A stretch of DNA of 64,000 bases. Source: an uncultured Parabacteroides sp. (GTDB lineage Bacteria; Bacteroidota; Bacteroidia; Bacteroidales; Tannerellaceae). Below the pieces are notes generated by a model. It was given only the letters and a program-made list of their open reading frames with translations. It made no database searches and had not been told where the DNA came from. Each line of letters opens with the position of its first letter. Positions within the stretch are counted from its first letter, which is position 1. The DNA is taken from NCBI GenBank assembly GCA_910577325.1, contig CAJTMR010000007.1, positions 74,593 through 138,592 of the forward strand. Direction: 5' to 3'. A program made the translations under genes and the position numbers. Of this stretch, positions 46,627 to 55,767 are shown one piece after another.

Positions 46627-47637
46627 TTATTTCTCATATAATACAATATTACCTCCTTCACGCTTACTTCGAAGTCCTGTTGTAAAACAGATAGCTTCAA
46701 TAACAGCCTCAATGCTCTTGTTATCATGAGTACCCGTTATGCGATAATCACAATTTTCACATTGCAGAATCACTTTCCGGTTATATGTACGATTGATTGT
46801 TTTGAGAACTTCACGAATCGGTTCTTTGTTAAAATATAAAGAACCGTGTATCCATTTTATATAATTATTTTCCTCTATGCTTTCTTTACGGACATTCCCG
46901 TCTATTTTACTGATTGAAAGATGTTCATTCGGTGAAACGGCCAGTTGGAGATCCTGATCAATCATATTCACCCTGACTTTTCCTGTCGATACGGTTAGCT
47001 TAATGAACTCATCTTCTTTATAAGACTTAAAATCGAAAGAGGTTCCCAATACTTTTACCCGGGTTTCCCCGCTTTTTATAATAAAAGGTTTATCCGGATC
47101 AGGTGTCACATCGAAGAACCCCTCTCCTTCCAGCTCTATAATACGTTCCTCTTTATTAAAATTGCTGGGAATTATCAGTTTTGTATCAGAGTTAAGGATT
47201 ACTTTAGTACCATCTGCCAAAAGTAAACTTTTCGTCTCACCTTTCGCAGACATTTTCTCCACATAAGTAACGACCGATTGCGGACGATCAAGGACTTTCA
47301 ATGCACCTAACGTTACGCTAAGAGCAAGAATCAAAATAGCTGCAACCCTGTAAAAACCGTTTAAACGGTTTTTACTTCTAACTTTGGAGTCAGAAGTCTT
47401 TTGTTGTCTTATTTCAGACAACAAAGAAGAAACTTCTTGACGCAGTTCATTTTCCCCTTCTTCATCCGGTCGAGGCATATCTTTATCTATTGCATCCCAA
47501 AGCGGTTGAACAACCCAATCGAAACCAATATGGTGATCCGAAGATTTCAACCACTGAAGTAATGTCCGTAACTCTTGTTCCGAACATTGATCCTTCACAT
47601 ATTTCCGTAAAAGCGATATGATTATTGTTTCTTGCAT
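46627..47637 (-). CDS. FecR-type anti-sigma factor (PUL 3)
   Basis: 336 residues. Cytoplasmic N-terminal sigma-binding part, one transmembrane helix at about 92-112 (FYRVAAILILALSVTLGALKV) and a periplasmic FecR domain (about 125-225, KSLLLADGTKVILNSDTKLIIPSNF and ERIIELEGEGFFDV), followed by a second periplasmic domain (about 240-336) with FNKEPIREVLKTINRTYNRKV. It would hold the sigma factor until the STN domain of SusC engages it. It lies 191 bp upstream of susC; that gap holds the antisense RNA candidate. The sigma gene is not adjacent. Confidence 0.94.
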   Translation of the reverse strand: MQETIIISLLRKYVKDQCSEQELRTLLQWLKSSDHHIGFDWVVQPLWDAIDKDMPRPDEEGENELRQEVSSLLSEIRQQKTSDSKVRSKNRLNGFYRVAAILILALSVTLGALKVLDRPQSVVTYVEKMSAKGETKSLLLADGTKVILNSDTKLIIPSNFNKEERIIELEGEGFFDVTPDPDKPFIIKSGETRVKVLGTSFDFKSYKEDEFIKLTVSTGKVRVNMIDQDLQLAVSPNEHLSISKIDGNVRKESIEENNYIKWIHGSLYFNKEPIREVLKTINRTYNRKVILQCENCDYRITGTHDNKSIEAVIEAICFTTGLRSKREGGNIVLYEK

Positions 47638-47904
47638 AAATTCTTTTATAAAAACGACTATTTTTTAATCCGTTTATAACAGATACACACAACACTTTCC
47701 CATCTATGGGTGACTATCCTGTTTTTAACTTATATTAATCTTTAAATTATTCACCAGCCTTAACATACCTCAAAAGAAAAAACAATTCAAAAACACGATT
47801 TTTCCCTCTTTGCAATCCGGAAACAGGAAAGGGTTATTGTACAATATTATTTCATTAACAACAAAACACACCCTTTAAGGATAGCTGTAAATTTCGGTTT
47901 TTCA

Positions 47905-48056
47905 TCGAAGAAAAAGAGTTTTCAGCCATGAAGTGCGCAGTTTTTTGCTATGAAGACGGTCGTCGTCACCGTGAAGTGCCGGAGTCATAGACGATGAAGA
48001 CGGACTTCATGGTAACGAAGACGGTCGTCGACACAATGAAGACGGACTTCATGCCG
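47905..48056. repeat. 21-23-bp-period array of ATGAAG units (array C)
   Basis: Units starting with a variant of ATGAAG lie at 47905 (TCGAAG), 47928, 47950, 47971 (GTGAAG), 47994, 48015 (ACGAAG) and 48036, spaced 23, 22, 21, 23, 21 and 21 bp. Two units share ATGAAGACGGACTTCAT, a near-palindrome; two share GAAGACGGTCGTCG. Part of the 966-bp gene-free stretch 47638-48603, which also holds an orphan terminator and an inverted repeat and otherwise nothing I can name. Confidence 0.7.
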
Positions 48057-48295
48057 TAAAAGGGGTAAATTTCTTTTTAAGATATTCAGCCCTATGCAAA
48101 CTTCGCTTGCTACAGGCGATTCTCCGGGAGTTTGACTTTTCCACAACGTCAGGATATCCTGCTTTTCGGAAACAAAAAGGCGCTGTTTTTCCGATGTCCT
48201 GCCGTATTCATTTTACTTGATGTTATTAATACTGCCCGGAACAGAGAAAAACGTCAGGTATGAATCGTCCGGAATTTCATCCCAAATAGAAAAAC

Positions 48296-48382
48296 ATCCC
48301 GACAAGGGGTTATTGTCCGTTTTGACAACATTCCTCATCCTTCCAAAAGAATGATTTTGAGTCATGATCGGGATTTTTTTTT
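48296..48382 (+). terminator. Orphan terminator-like structured RNA
   Basis: ATCCCGA (48296-48302) pairs with TCGGGAT (48368-48374) and is followed by nine T. Inside are GACAA/TTGTC and CATTC/GAATG stems. It is on the plus strand, but the only upstream gene, fecR, reads the other way, so something else must be transcribed into it, such as a small RNA. Confidence 0.5.
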
Positions 48383-48468
48383 AATATGAACCTACTTTAT
48401 GATATATTTTTCATGTAATCGAACCTGCTTATTGGCTCTACAGAAGTGAAAACATTACGCACAAAATT

Positions 48469-48536
48469 AGAGCCTGTTTAAATTTTGTCCAAAAAGAACT
48501 CTCAAAAGAATGTTGAACAAAATTTAAACAGGCTCT
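48469..48536. repeat. Inverted repeat AGAGCCTGTTTAAATTTTGT with 28-nt loop
   Basis: Perfect 20-bp arms at 48469-48488 and 48517-48536. It lies 68 bp upstream of the DUF3078 gene, which may be driven by a -7-like TAACTTCG at 48560-48567. From memory, sequences of this type recur in Bacteroidales genomes. It could be a repetitive element or an RNA hairpin. Confidence 0.75.
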
Positions 48537-48603
48537 TAGCCAATCTCAGAACTTTTCACTAACTTCGCACCACTATTTTCAATGAATGTAAAAAGTTACG
48601 ACA

Positions 48604-50151
48604 ATGGTAAAGAGGTCTGTTTTAGCGTTATTTATTGTATTGTTATTCAGTAATGGCCGAGTAGAAGCACAAGATGTTAATATAATCAACGGGAACCAGT
48701 TGAACCAATCTGTTCAGACTGCTGCTCCCGACACATTTCCTTTATTAGACTTGGATGAAACGGAACTGGACAAGATTCCTGATATCAGGTCACAGTTCGA
48801 AAAACTCAATAGCAGCTACTCCTCCCCCGCTGCACCAAGTGAAAACCTGCTTCGCTTTTTAAAGAAAGACGAGATTGAATTATCACCGGAAGCACAATAC
48901 TGGGTTGATTGGGTACGCGACCCGTCCACCATCATCAGCCCGTGGATGACTTTGCGAGATACGACAATCGTCAATCCCCTATTTACTCCGATCCTTTTCA
49001 AAGGAGGACTTATTCCGAAAGATCTGCAATTATACGATAAGGACTTTGTCGCCAAACAGCGTCCCTCTTTTTCCATGTTCACCCCCGACACAACCTTGTT
49101 TGAGGAAGAAATTCTCAAAAGCAAGTTGCAAAATAAAGCATACAACTACGTGCGCGTGAACTATCCGGAATATTTCCGCTATTCGGAACGCGACCTGCCG
49201 ACAGACGTGGTTAAGATAAACGAGATAAAAAAGGTCGCATACGAGCCGGAACTTATCAAGATAGAAAACGATCCGAACGCCTTCAATGACGTAGACGCTC
49301 CGGTGAAGTTCATACCGGAACGACGCTACTGGACCTCACATTTTGAAAGTGCCGTCCAGTTCGCCCAAAATTATATTTCCCCGAACTGGCATAAAGGCGG
49401 AGTGAGCGCCCTGAACCTGACCAACCGGCAATATTTCGTGTACGACTATAATAAAGACAAGGTCCAAATCAAAAACGAACTGGAATGGAAGACCAACGTC
49501 CTTACCGCTCCCAAAGACACATTACGCGACTACAAGATCGGTGACGACGTATTGCGCCTCCATAGCAACATCGGTTATAAGGCATTCAGCAAATGGTTCT
49601 ACACATTTGACGCGACATTCCAAACCCAGTTATTTTCGAACTTCGCAGAAAATACGGACAACAAGCTTGCCAGTTTTCTCGCTCCGTTCAATGTCAATAT
49701 CGGTGTCGGTATGAAATACGAGTTAAACAAATCGTTTCCACAAAGCCGCCACAAGAAAGTCGGACTTTCCGTCAACCTCGCTCCACTGTCCTACGACTTG
49801 AAATATAGTATCAATAAGGACATAGATTTAGGACGTCACGGTTTTAAGAAACAGGCGGATTCAGACATTTTCGAACATAAACTACATAAATTCGGTTCTA
49901 CGATCAATGCAACCCTGAACTTCCAATTCAACAGGAACATCAGTTGGTATTCACGCTTTTACTATTTCACCAGCTATGAAAACATTTTGGGAGAATTCGA
50001 AAACCGTTTGACCATGGCAATCAGCCGCTTCTTTTCTACTACCATATCATTGCAGTTAAGATACGACGATTCGGTTCTTAAGAAAGAAGATTTTAACAGC
50101 CATGTCCAGATAAACGAACTGTTAAGCTTCGGTTTTAATTACAAATGGTAA
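48604..50151 (+). CDS. DUF3078 outer-membrane beta-barrel protein
   Basis: 515 residues. Signal peptide (1-22, ending VEA). The N-terminal third is hydrophilic; the C-terminal part from about 235 (RRYWTSHFESAVQFAQNYISPNWHKGG) is a series of amphipathic strands ending FGFNYKW, with a terminal aromatic residue as in outer-membrane barrels. The family is DUF3078; no substrate or transport role is known. Monocistronic by appearance, about 100 bp before rseC. Confidence 0.85.
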   Translation: MVKRSVLALFIVLLFSNGRVEAQDVNIINGNQLNQSVQTAAPDTFPLLDLDETELDKIPDIRSQFEKLNSSYSSPAAPSENLLRFLKKDEIELSPEAQYWVDWVRDPSTIISPWMTLRDTTIVNPLFTPILFKGGLIPKDLQLYDKDFVAKQRPSFSMFTPDTTLFEEEILKSKLQNKAYNYVRVNYPEYFRYSERDLPTDVVKINEIKKVAYEPELIKIENDPNAFNDVDAPVKFIPERRYWTSHFESAVQFAQNYISPNWHKGGVSALNLTNRQYFVYDYNKDKVQIKNELEWKTNVLTAPKDTLRDYKIGDDVLRLHSNIGYKAFSKWFYTFDATFQTQLFSNFAENTDNKLASFLAPFNVNIGVGMKYELNKSFPQSRHKKVGLSVNLAPLSYDLKYSINKDIDLGRHGFKKQADSDIFEHKLHKFGSTINATLNFQFNRNISWYSRFYYFTSYENILGEFENRLTMAISRFFSTTISLQLRYDDSVLKKEDFNSHVQINELLSFGFNYKW

Positions 50152-50213
50152 GGTAAAGGCGATTATTTACGTAATAAACTTTGTTAATCGTGACATAATT
50201 TCCAAATAATACG

Positions 50214-50221
50214 TACTTTTG
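50214..50221 (+). promoter_or_regulatory. -7 promoter element of the rseC-rnf operon
   Basis: TACTTTTG, exact -7 consensus, 30 bp before the rseC ATG. No TTTG at the proper -33 distance (one lies 30 bp up), so the promoter may need help. Confidence 0.5.
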
Positions 50222-50251
50222 CCTCGATTTTGCAATGTCGAGATTACAAAT

Positions 50252-50668
50252 ATGAGCGAAAGTATCAATCACAACGGAATTATAGAGAAGATCGACGGCG
50301 ATACGGCCTATGTCCGAATTATCCAGCAATCGGCTTGCTCCGGATGCCATGCGCAAAGTATGTGTGCGGCATCCGAGAGTAAAGTAAAGATTATCGAAGT
50401 GCCGGACAACTCCGGAAAGTTCACTGTAAACGAAAATGTTCTGCTATGCGGACGAAGTTCGCTGGGTTTGCAGGCCGTGCTGCTCGCATTTATACTTCCG
50501 CTCCTAATCGTTGTTGCAGCTATCGTAACAGGTACAAGCATGCAATGGGAAGAAACCACAAGCGGGTTAACCGGATTACTGCTCTTAGTTCCTTATTATT
50601 GCATCTTATACTTTTTTCGAGATAAACTTAAAAGGCGATTCATTTTTACTTTGAAAAAACTTAATTAA
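50252..50668 (+). CDS. rseC: RseC/MucC family membrane protein
   Basis: 138 residues from the ATG at 50252 (MSESINHNGIIEKIDGD); an upstream TTG start would extend it back through the promoter. Cysteines in SACSGCHAQSMCAASE (about 30-45) fit the conserved Cys cluster of the family; two transmembrane helices (about 70-92 and 100-120) follow. The RseC family is linked to SoxR reduction and to Rnf; here it is the first gene of the rnf operon, the standard Bacteroidetes arrangement. rnfB begins 7 bp on. Confidence 0.88.
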   Translation: MSESINHNGIIEKIDGDTAYVRIIQQSACSGCHAQSMCAASESKVKIIEVPDNSGKFTVNENVLLCGRSSLGLQAVLLAFILPLLIVVAAIVTGTSMQWEETTSGLTGLLLLVPYYCILYFFRDKLKRRFIFTLKKLN

Positions 50669-50675
50669 ACATATC

Positions 50676-51620
50676 ATGATTTTAATTGCCGTTATTTCAT
50701 TAGGAGCGATTGGAGCGATCGGCGCAGTTTTTCTATATGCCGCCTCCAAGAAGTTTGAAGTATACGAAGATCCTCGTATCGCACAAGTCCAGGAAGTATT
50801 GCCTGGAGCCAATTGCGGTGGTTGTGGATATCCCGGATGCGGTGGTTTTGCTGCGGCTTGTGTAAAGGCTGACACGTTGGACGGCCTGCTATGTCCCGTA
50901 GGCGGAGCGCCGGTAATGGGCAAAGTAGCCACCATCCTCGGAAAAGAAGCAGCCGGCGCAGAACCGATGGTTGCCGTTGTTCGCTGCAACGGAACCTGTG
51001 CCGCCCGCCCGCATACCAACCGGTATGACGGTGTACGGAGTTGTGCGATCGCTTCTGCACTGTATGGCGGAGAGACCGGCTGTTCATTCGGTTGCCTGGG
51101 ACATGGCGACTGTGTGGCTGCATGCAACTTCGATGCCATTCGTATCAACCTTGAGACAGGACTTCCGGAAGTGGACGAAGACAAATGTACTTCATGCGGA
51201 GCTTGCGTAAAAGCTTGCCCGAAAAACATCATCGAACTGCGTAAGAAAGGGCCCAAATCACGCCGTATCTTTGTTAGCTGTATAAACAAAGACAAAGGCG
51301 GAGTAGCCAAGAAAGCATGTGCGAACGCTTGTATCGGTTGTGGCAAATGTGCAAAGGAATGCCCGTTCGAAGCAATCACAGTAGAAAACAATGTGGCCTA
51401 TATCGACTACACGAAGTGCCGTATGTGCCGTAAATGTGTGGCCGTATGCCCGACTGGAGCCATCCACGAGTTGAACTTTCCTCCACGTAAAGAAACCGCT
51501 CCGGCTGTGAACGTCGATAAAGTAAAACCGGCAACCGCACCGAAGTCAGTCACACTGAAATCGGAAGCCCAGCCGGAAGCTCCCCAAGTTGAAACAAAAG
51601 AAGAAACAAATCAAAAATAA
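50676..51620 (+). CDS. rnfB: Rnf electron transport complex subunit B
   Basis: 314 residues. N-terminal transmembrane helix (about 3-22), then the Rnf-type iron-sulfur motif GANCGGCGYPGCGGFAAACV, a flavodoxin-like linker, and several ferredoxin-type [4Fe-4S] motifs: CTSCGACVKACP, CIGCGKCAKECP and CRMCRKCVAVCP. The C-terminus (about 270-314) is proline-, alanine- and lysine-rich. RnfB takes electrons from reduced ferredoxin and passes them into the membrane complex. Complex members follow in the order B, C, D, G, E, A. Confidence 0.97.
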   Translation: MILIAVISLGAIGAIGAVFLYAASKKFEVYEDPRIAQVQEVLPGANCGGCGYPGCGGFAAACVKADTLDGLLCPVGGAPVMGKVATILGKEAAGAEPMVAVVRCNGTCAARPHTNRYDGVRSCAIASALYGGETGCSFGCLGHGDCVAACNFDAIRINLETGLPEVDEDKCTSCGACVKACPKNIIELRKKGPKSRRIFVSCINKDKGGVAKKACANACIGCGKCAKECPFEAITVENNVAYIDYTKCRMCRKCVAVCPTGAIHELNFPPRKETAPAVNVDKVKPATAPKSVTLKSEAQPEAPQVETKEETNQK

Positions 51621-51631
51621 AATCCAATAGT

Positions 51632-52963
51632 ATGCTAAGGACATTTCGAATCGGAGGTATACATCCGCCCGAAAATAAATTGTCTGCCGGTAAAAAGATT
51701 ACCGCGTTAGCTGCTCCTAAGCAGGTAATCATACCGCTCAGCCAGCACATCGGGGCTCCGGCCCAGGCTGTGGTCAAAAAGGGTGATCCGGTCAAAGTAG
51801 GAACACTTGTCGCCAAGGCAGGAGGTTTCGTCTCCGCCAACATCCACTCGTCGGTATCCGGTAAAGTAAACAAAATAGATCATGCACTCGACTCAAGCGG
51901 CTACAAGCGTCCCGCCATCTACATCGATGTGGAAGGAGACGAATGGGAAGAAACGATCGACCGCAGCGATGCACTGGTAAAAGACTGCACGCTGTCATCC
52001 AAAGAGATCGTCGACAAGATTGCAGCAGCCGGTATCGTAGGCCTGGGCGGTGCAACTTTCCCGACACAGGTAAAGCTGATGCCGCCTCCCGGAAGCAAGG
52101 CAGAGATCATCATTATCAATGCTGTCGAATGTGAACCTTATCTGACTTCCGACCACTCCTTGATGATGGAGAAAGGCGAACAAATCCTGGTAGGCGTCAC
52201 ATTGCTCATGAAGGCGGTAAATGTAAACAAAGCCGTTATCGGCATTGAAAACAATAAACCCGACGCAATCGCCCATTTGACAAAGCTGGCAGCCGCCTAC
52301 CCAGGCATCGAGATCATGCCGTTGAAAGTGCAATATCCGCAAGGAGGTGAAAAGCAACTGATCGACGCCGTGATCCGTCGTCAGGTAAAGAGCGGTGCAC
52401 TGCCTATCTCGGCCGGAGCTGTCGTACAGAACGTGGGAACAGCCTACGCCGTCTACGAAGCCGTCCAAAAGAACAAACCGTTGTTCGAACGTGTCGTGAC
52501 CGTAACCGGAAAGGCAGTAGCCAATCCGTCGAACTTCCTGGTCCGTATGGGTACGCCTATCAACATGCTGATCGAAGCAGCCGGTGGTATCCCTGAGAAC
52601 ACGGGTAAGATTATCGGTGGCGGCCCGATGATGGGTAAAGCGTTGGTAAGCGCCGAAGTTCCGGTAACCAAAGGCAGTTCCGGCGTGTTGCTCCTGACAA
52701 AGGAAGAATCTGTCCGTAAACCGATGCAGGACTGTATCCGTTGCGCCAAGTGTGTGAACGTTTGCCCGATGGGTCTGAACCCGGCCTTCCTCATGAAGTT
52801 CACCGTCTATAAAGACTGGGAAAAAGCCGAGGCTGGCTATATTCAGGATTGCATCGAATGCGGATCCTGTAGCTACACTTGTCCGGCCAACCGTCCGCTG
52901 TTGGATCAGATCCGGTTGGGCAAAGGCAAAGTAATGGGTATTATTCGTGCAAGAAAGTCATAA
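51632..52963 (+). CDS. rnfC: Rnf electron transport complex subunit C
   Basis: 443 residues. Flavin- and NADH-binding soluble subunit on the cytoplasmic side. The region GLGGATFPTQVKLMPP with the FMN/NAD fold and VVQNVGTAYAVYEAVQ are family features. Two [4Fe-4S] motifs CIRCAKCVNVCP and CIECGSCSYTCP near the C-terminus (about 370-425). It begins 11 bp after rnfB and ends 12 bp before rnfD. Confidence 0.97.
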   Translation: MLRTFRIGGIHPPENKLSAGKKITALAAPKQVIIPLSQHIGAPAQAVVKKGDPVKVGTLVAKAGGFVSANIHSSVSGKVNKIDHALDSSGYKRPAIYIDVEGDEWEETIDRSDALVKDCTLSSKEIVDKIAAAGIVGLGGATFPTQVKLMPPPGSKAEIIIINAVECEPYLTSDHSLMMEKGEQILVGVTLLMKAVNVNKAVIGIENNKPDAIAHLTKLAAAYPGIEIMPLKVQYPQGGEKQLIDAVIRRQVKSGALPISAGAVVQNVGTAYAVYEAVQKNKPLFERVVTVTGKAVANPSNFLVRMGTPINMLIEAAGGIPENTGKIIGGGPMMGKALVSAEVPVTKGSSGVLLLTKEESVRKPMQDCIRCAKCVNVCPMGLNPAFLMKFTVYKDWEKAEAGYIQDCIECGSCSYTCPANRPLLDQIRLGKGKVMGIIRARKS

Positions 52964-52975
52964 AACAAGAGCAAT

Positions 52976-53935
52976 ATGGAAAACAAATTATACGTATCTC
53001 CCTCGCCCCACATTCATGGCGGCGACAGCATAAGCAAAAATATGTACGGTGTACTGATTGCCCTTGTTCCGGCTTTCCTGGTATCACTCTACTTTTTCGG
53101 ACTGGGTGCACTGATCGTAACCGTAGCCTCGGTTTTCTTCTGCGTCCTGTTCGAATATCTGATTCAAAAATTCCTGATGAAAAAGGAACCGACCATTTAC
53201 GACGGTTCGGCCATCCTGACCGGTGTTTTACTGGCGTTCAACCTGCCGTCGAACCTGCCGGTCTGGATCATCGCCATCGGTGCGCTGGCTGCTATCGGTA
53301 TCGGTAAGATGTCGTTCGGCGGTCTGGGTAACAATATCTTCAACCCGGCACTGACGGGCCGTATCTTCCTGCTGATTTCTTTCCCGGCGCAGATGACAAC
53401 CTGGCCCGTTGTCGGACAATTGACATCTTATGCAGATGCGACGACAGGCGCAACCGTTCTCTCCCTGATGAACGAGGGTGCGCTCGACAAAATGCCGACA
53501 CTCAGCGACATGCTGGTCGGCAACATGGGCGGTAGCCTTGGTGAAGTCAGCGCACTCGCACTGCTGCTTGGTATGTTCTATATGTTATGGAAGAAAATTA
53601 TCACCTGGCATGTCCCGGTTTCCATCTTCGTCACGGTATTTGTATTTACAGGTATCATGCACTTGGTGAACCCGGTCCAATATGCAAGCCCGTTCGTCCA
53701 TCTGTTATCCGGAGGTCTGATGTTGGGAGCCATCTTTATGGCAACCGATTATGTGACTTCGCCGATGAGCAAGAGCGGCATGATTGTCTACGGTGTCGGC
53801 ATTGGTATCCTGACAACGGTTATCCGTCTGTTCGGTTCTTATCCCGAAGGTATGTCATTTGCCATCTTCATCATGAATGGAGTGACTCCGCTAATCAACA
53901 GTTATATGAAACCTAAACATTTCGGAGGAAAATAA
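52976..53935 (+). CDS. rnfD: Rnf electron transport complex subunit D
   Basis: 319 residues with about eight to ten membrane helices. The covalent FMN site is the threonine of a DATTGATVLS motif (about residues 150-160), equivalent to SGAT in relatives. Other conserved parts are GGLGNNIFNPALTGRIFLLISFP and FMATDYVTSPMSKSG. Part of the ion-pumping membrane core. It ends 2 bp before rnfG. Confidence 0.96.
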   Translation: MENKLYVSPSPHIHGGDSISKNMYGVLIALVPAFLVSLYFFGLGALIVTVASVFFCVLFEYLIQKFLMKKEPTIYDGSAILTGVLLAFNLPSNLPVWIIAIGALAAIGIGKMSFGGLGNNIFNPALTGRIFLLISFPAQMTTWPVVGQLTSYADATTGATVLSLMNEGALDKMPTLSDMLVGNMGGSLGEVSALALLLGMFYMLWKKIITWHVPVSIFVTVFVFTGIMHLVNPVQYASPFVHLLSGGLMLGAIFMATDYVTSPMSKSGMIVYGVGIGILTTVIRLFGSYPEGMSFAIFIMNGVTPLINSYMKPKHFGGK

Positions 53936-53937
53936 GC

Positions 53938-54582
53938 ATGGCAAAACTAAAATCAACATTACCCAATATGTTCCTTTCACTCACCGTCATCTGTGTAGTG
54001 GCAGGAGCGATATTAGCAGGTGTGAACATGTACACCACCGGCCCGATTGCCGCCACGAAAGCCGCTGCGCTGGAAGAGGCCATCAAAGCAGTCACACCGG
54101 CATTCGACAACAAACCGACAGAAGATGTTTATATGGCTGTTACAGCAGACGGCGATTCGCTGAAAATCTATCCGGCCATGAAAAACAGCAAACTCGTAGG
54201 AGCCGCAGTTGAAAGCAACACGAAGAAAGGTTTCAGCGGGGAGATCAAAGTGATCGTCGGTTTCGATGCCGAAGGCAAGTTGTTGAACTACTCCGTATTG
54301 CAACATGCCGAAACTCCTGGTTTGGGCGCCAAGATGCAGGAATGGTTCCGGGAAGACAAAAACCGCCAGAGCGTATTAGGACGTAATCTGGCCGACGGCG
54401 AACTGAAAGTGTCCAAAGACGGTGGCGATGTAGACGCCATCACAGCGGCAACCATCACCAGCCGCGCATTCCTGAACGCTGTAAACCGCGCCTACAGTGC
54501 TTTTTCCGGTACCGACGGATTGACCGGAGCCACCACATCATCCGATAACACAACTAAAGAGGGAGGAAACGACAATGAGTAA
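53938..54582 (+). CDS. rnfG: Rnf electron transport complex subunit G
   Basis: 214 residues. One N-terminal membrane helix (about 8-30), then an exported FMN-binding domain with the covalent flavin threonine in DAITAATITSRAF (about 165-175), similar to NqrC. Electron carrier on the periplasmic face. Overlaps rnfE by 8 bases (54575-54582), so the two are translationally coupled. The C-terminal tail is Thr/Ser/Asp rich. Confidence 0.95.
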   Translation: MAKLKSTLPNMFLSLTVICVVAGAILAGVNMYTTGPIAATKAAALEEAIKAVTPAFDNKPTEDVYMAVTADGDSLKIYPAMKNSKLVGAAVESNTKKGFSGEIKVIVGFDAEGKLLNYSVLQHAETPGLGAKMQEWFREDKNRQSVLGRNLADGELKVSKDGGDVDAITAATITSRAFLNAVNRAYSAFSGTDGLTGATTSSDNTTKEGGNDNE

Positions 54583-55159
54583 TCTGAAAATATTGATGAA
54601 TGGTATCATCAAAGAAAATCCGACATTCGTATTGCTGTTAGGTATGTGCCCGACATTGGGTACGACCTCTTCCGCTCTGAACGGTATGAGTATGGGACTT
54701 GCCACGATGTTCGTTCTGATCTGTTCCAACATCGTGATATCCGCCCTGAAGAACCTGATCCCCGACATGGTACGTATTCCGGCTTACATCGTTGTAATCG
54801 CGACGTTCGTAACAGTCGTACAAATGTGCATGGAAGCTTTCGTACCGGCCCTGTATGCCAGTCTGGGCTTGTTCATCCCGTTGATCGTTGTAAACTGTAT
54901 CGTGCTGGGACGCGCCGAAGCATTCGCGGCAAAGAACGGGATCATACCTTCCGCTTTTGACGGAATCGGGATCGGATTGGGATTCACGCTGGCATTGACA
55001 TTGCTGGGAGCGGTCCGGGAATTACTGGGAACAGGCCGGCTGTTCAACATGGCATTGATGCCCGAACAATACGGTTCACTGATTTTCGTACTGGCTCCGG
55101 GTGCTTTCATCGCATTGGGATATCTGGTCGCTATTGTAAACAAACTGCGTAAAGCTTAA
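54575..55159 (+). CDS. rnfE: Rnf electron transport complex subunit E
   Basis: 194 residues with six hydrophobic helices. Typical motifs NPTFVLLLGMCPTLGTTSSALNGMSMGLA near the N-terminus and GAVRELLGTGRLF near 145. Pairs with RnfA to carry the membrane [2Fe-2S] site. Begins inside the end of rnfG. Confidence 0.96.
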   Translation: MSNLKILMNGIIKENPTFVLLLGMCPTLGTTSSALNGMSMGLATMFVLICSNIVISALKNLIPDMVRIPAYIVVIATFVTVVQMCMEAFVPALYASLGLFIPLIVVNCIVLGRAEAFAAKNGIIPSAFDGIGIGLGFTLALTLLGAVRELLGTGRLFNMALMPEQYGSLIFVLAPGAFIALGYLVAIVNKLRKA

Positions 55160-55170
55160 AAACGAACGAT

Positions 55171-55743
55171 ATGGAATATATACTGATATTTATTGCCGCC
55201 GTATTCGTAAACAACGTTGTACTGGCACAGTTCCTGGGTATCTGCCCCTTCCTTGGCGTATCCAAGAAGGTGGAGACGGCAGCCGGCATGGGCGCCGCCG
55301 TGACTTTCGTATTGACGATCGCTACAGTCGTAACGTTCCTCGTACAAAAATATATTCTGGATGCTTTTGGCTTGGCTTTTATGCAAACCATCAGTTTCAT
55401 CCTGATCATCGCCGCATTGGTACAGATGGTAGAGATCATCCTGAAGAAAGTCTCTCCGGCCCTTTATCAGGCTCTTGGCGTGTTCCTTCCTCTGATCACA
55501 ACGAACTGTTGTATCTTGGGTGTGGCCATCCTCGTCATTCAAAAAGAATACAATTTATTGGAATCCGTTGTATATGCAATCTCAACAGCTATTGGATTTG
55601 CGTTAGCTTTGATTATCTTTGCAGGTGTCAGAGAACAATTAGCAATGACAAATGTTCCCGATGGCATGAAAGGAACTCCGATCGCCCTTATCACAGCAGG
55701 TCTGCTGGCTATGGCTTTCATGGGTTTTTCAGGGATTGTGTAA
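55171..55743 (+). CDS. rnfA: Rnf electron transport complex subunit A
   Basis: 190 residues with six helices. N-terminal YILIFIAAVFVNNVVLAQFLGICPFLGVSKKVETA and the TNCCILGVAIL segment carry the cysteines expected in the membrane iron-sulfur site, mirrored in RnfE. It completes the complex: ferredoxin to NAD+ with Na+ or H+ pumping. The Rnf operon ends here; galE follows by 24 bp. Confidence 0.96.
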   Translation: MEYILIFIAAVFVNNVVLAQFLGICPFLGVSKKVETAAGMGAAVTFVLTIATVVTFLVQKYILDAFGLAFMQTISFILIIAALVQMVEIILKKVSPALYQALGVFLPLITTNCCILGVAILVIQKEYNLLESVVYAISTAIGFALALIIFAGVREQLAMTNVPDGMKGTPIALITAGLLAMAFMGFSGIV

Positions 55744-55767
55744 TTACTAATCTAAATAAACACTAAG

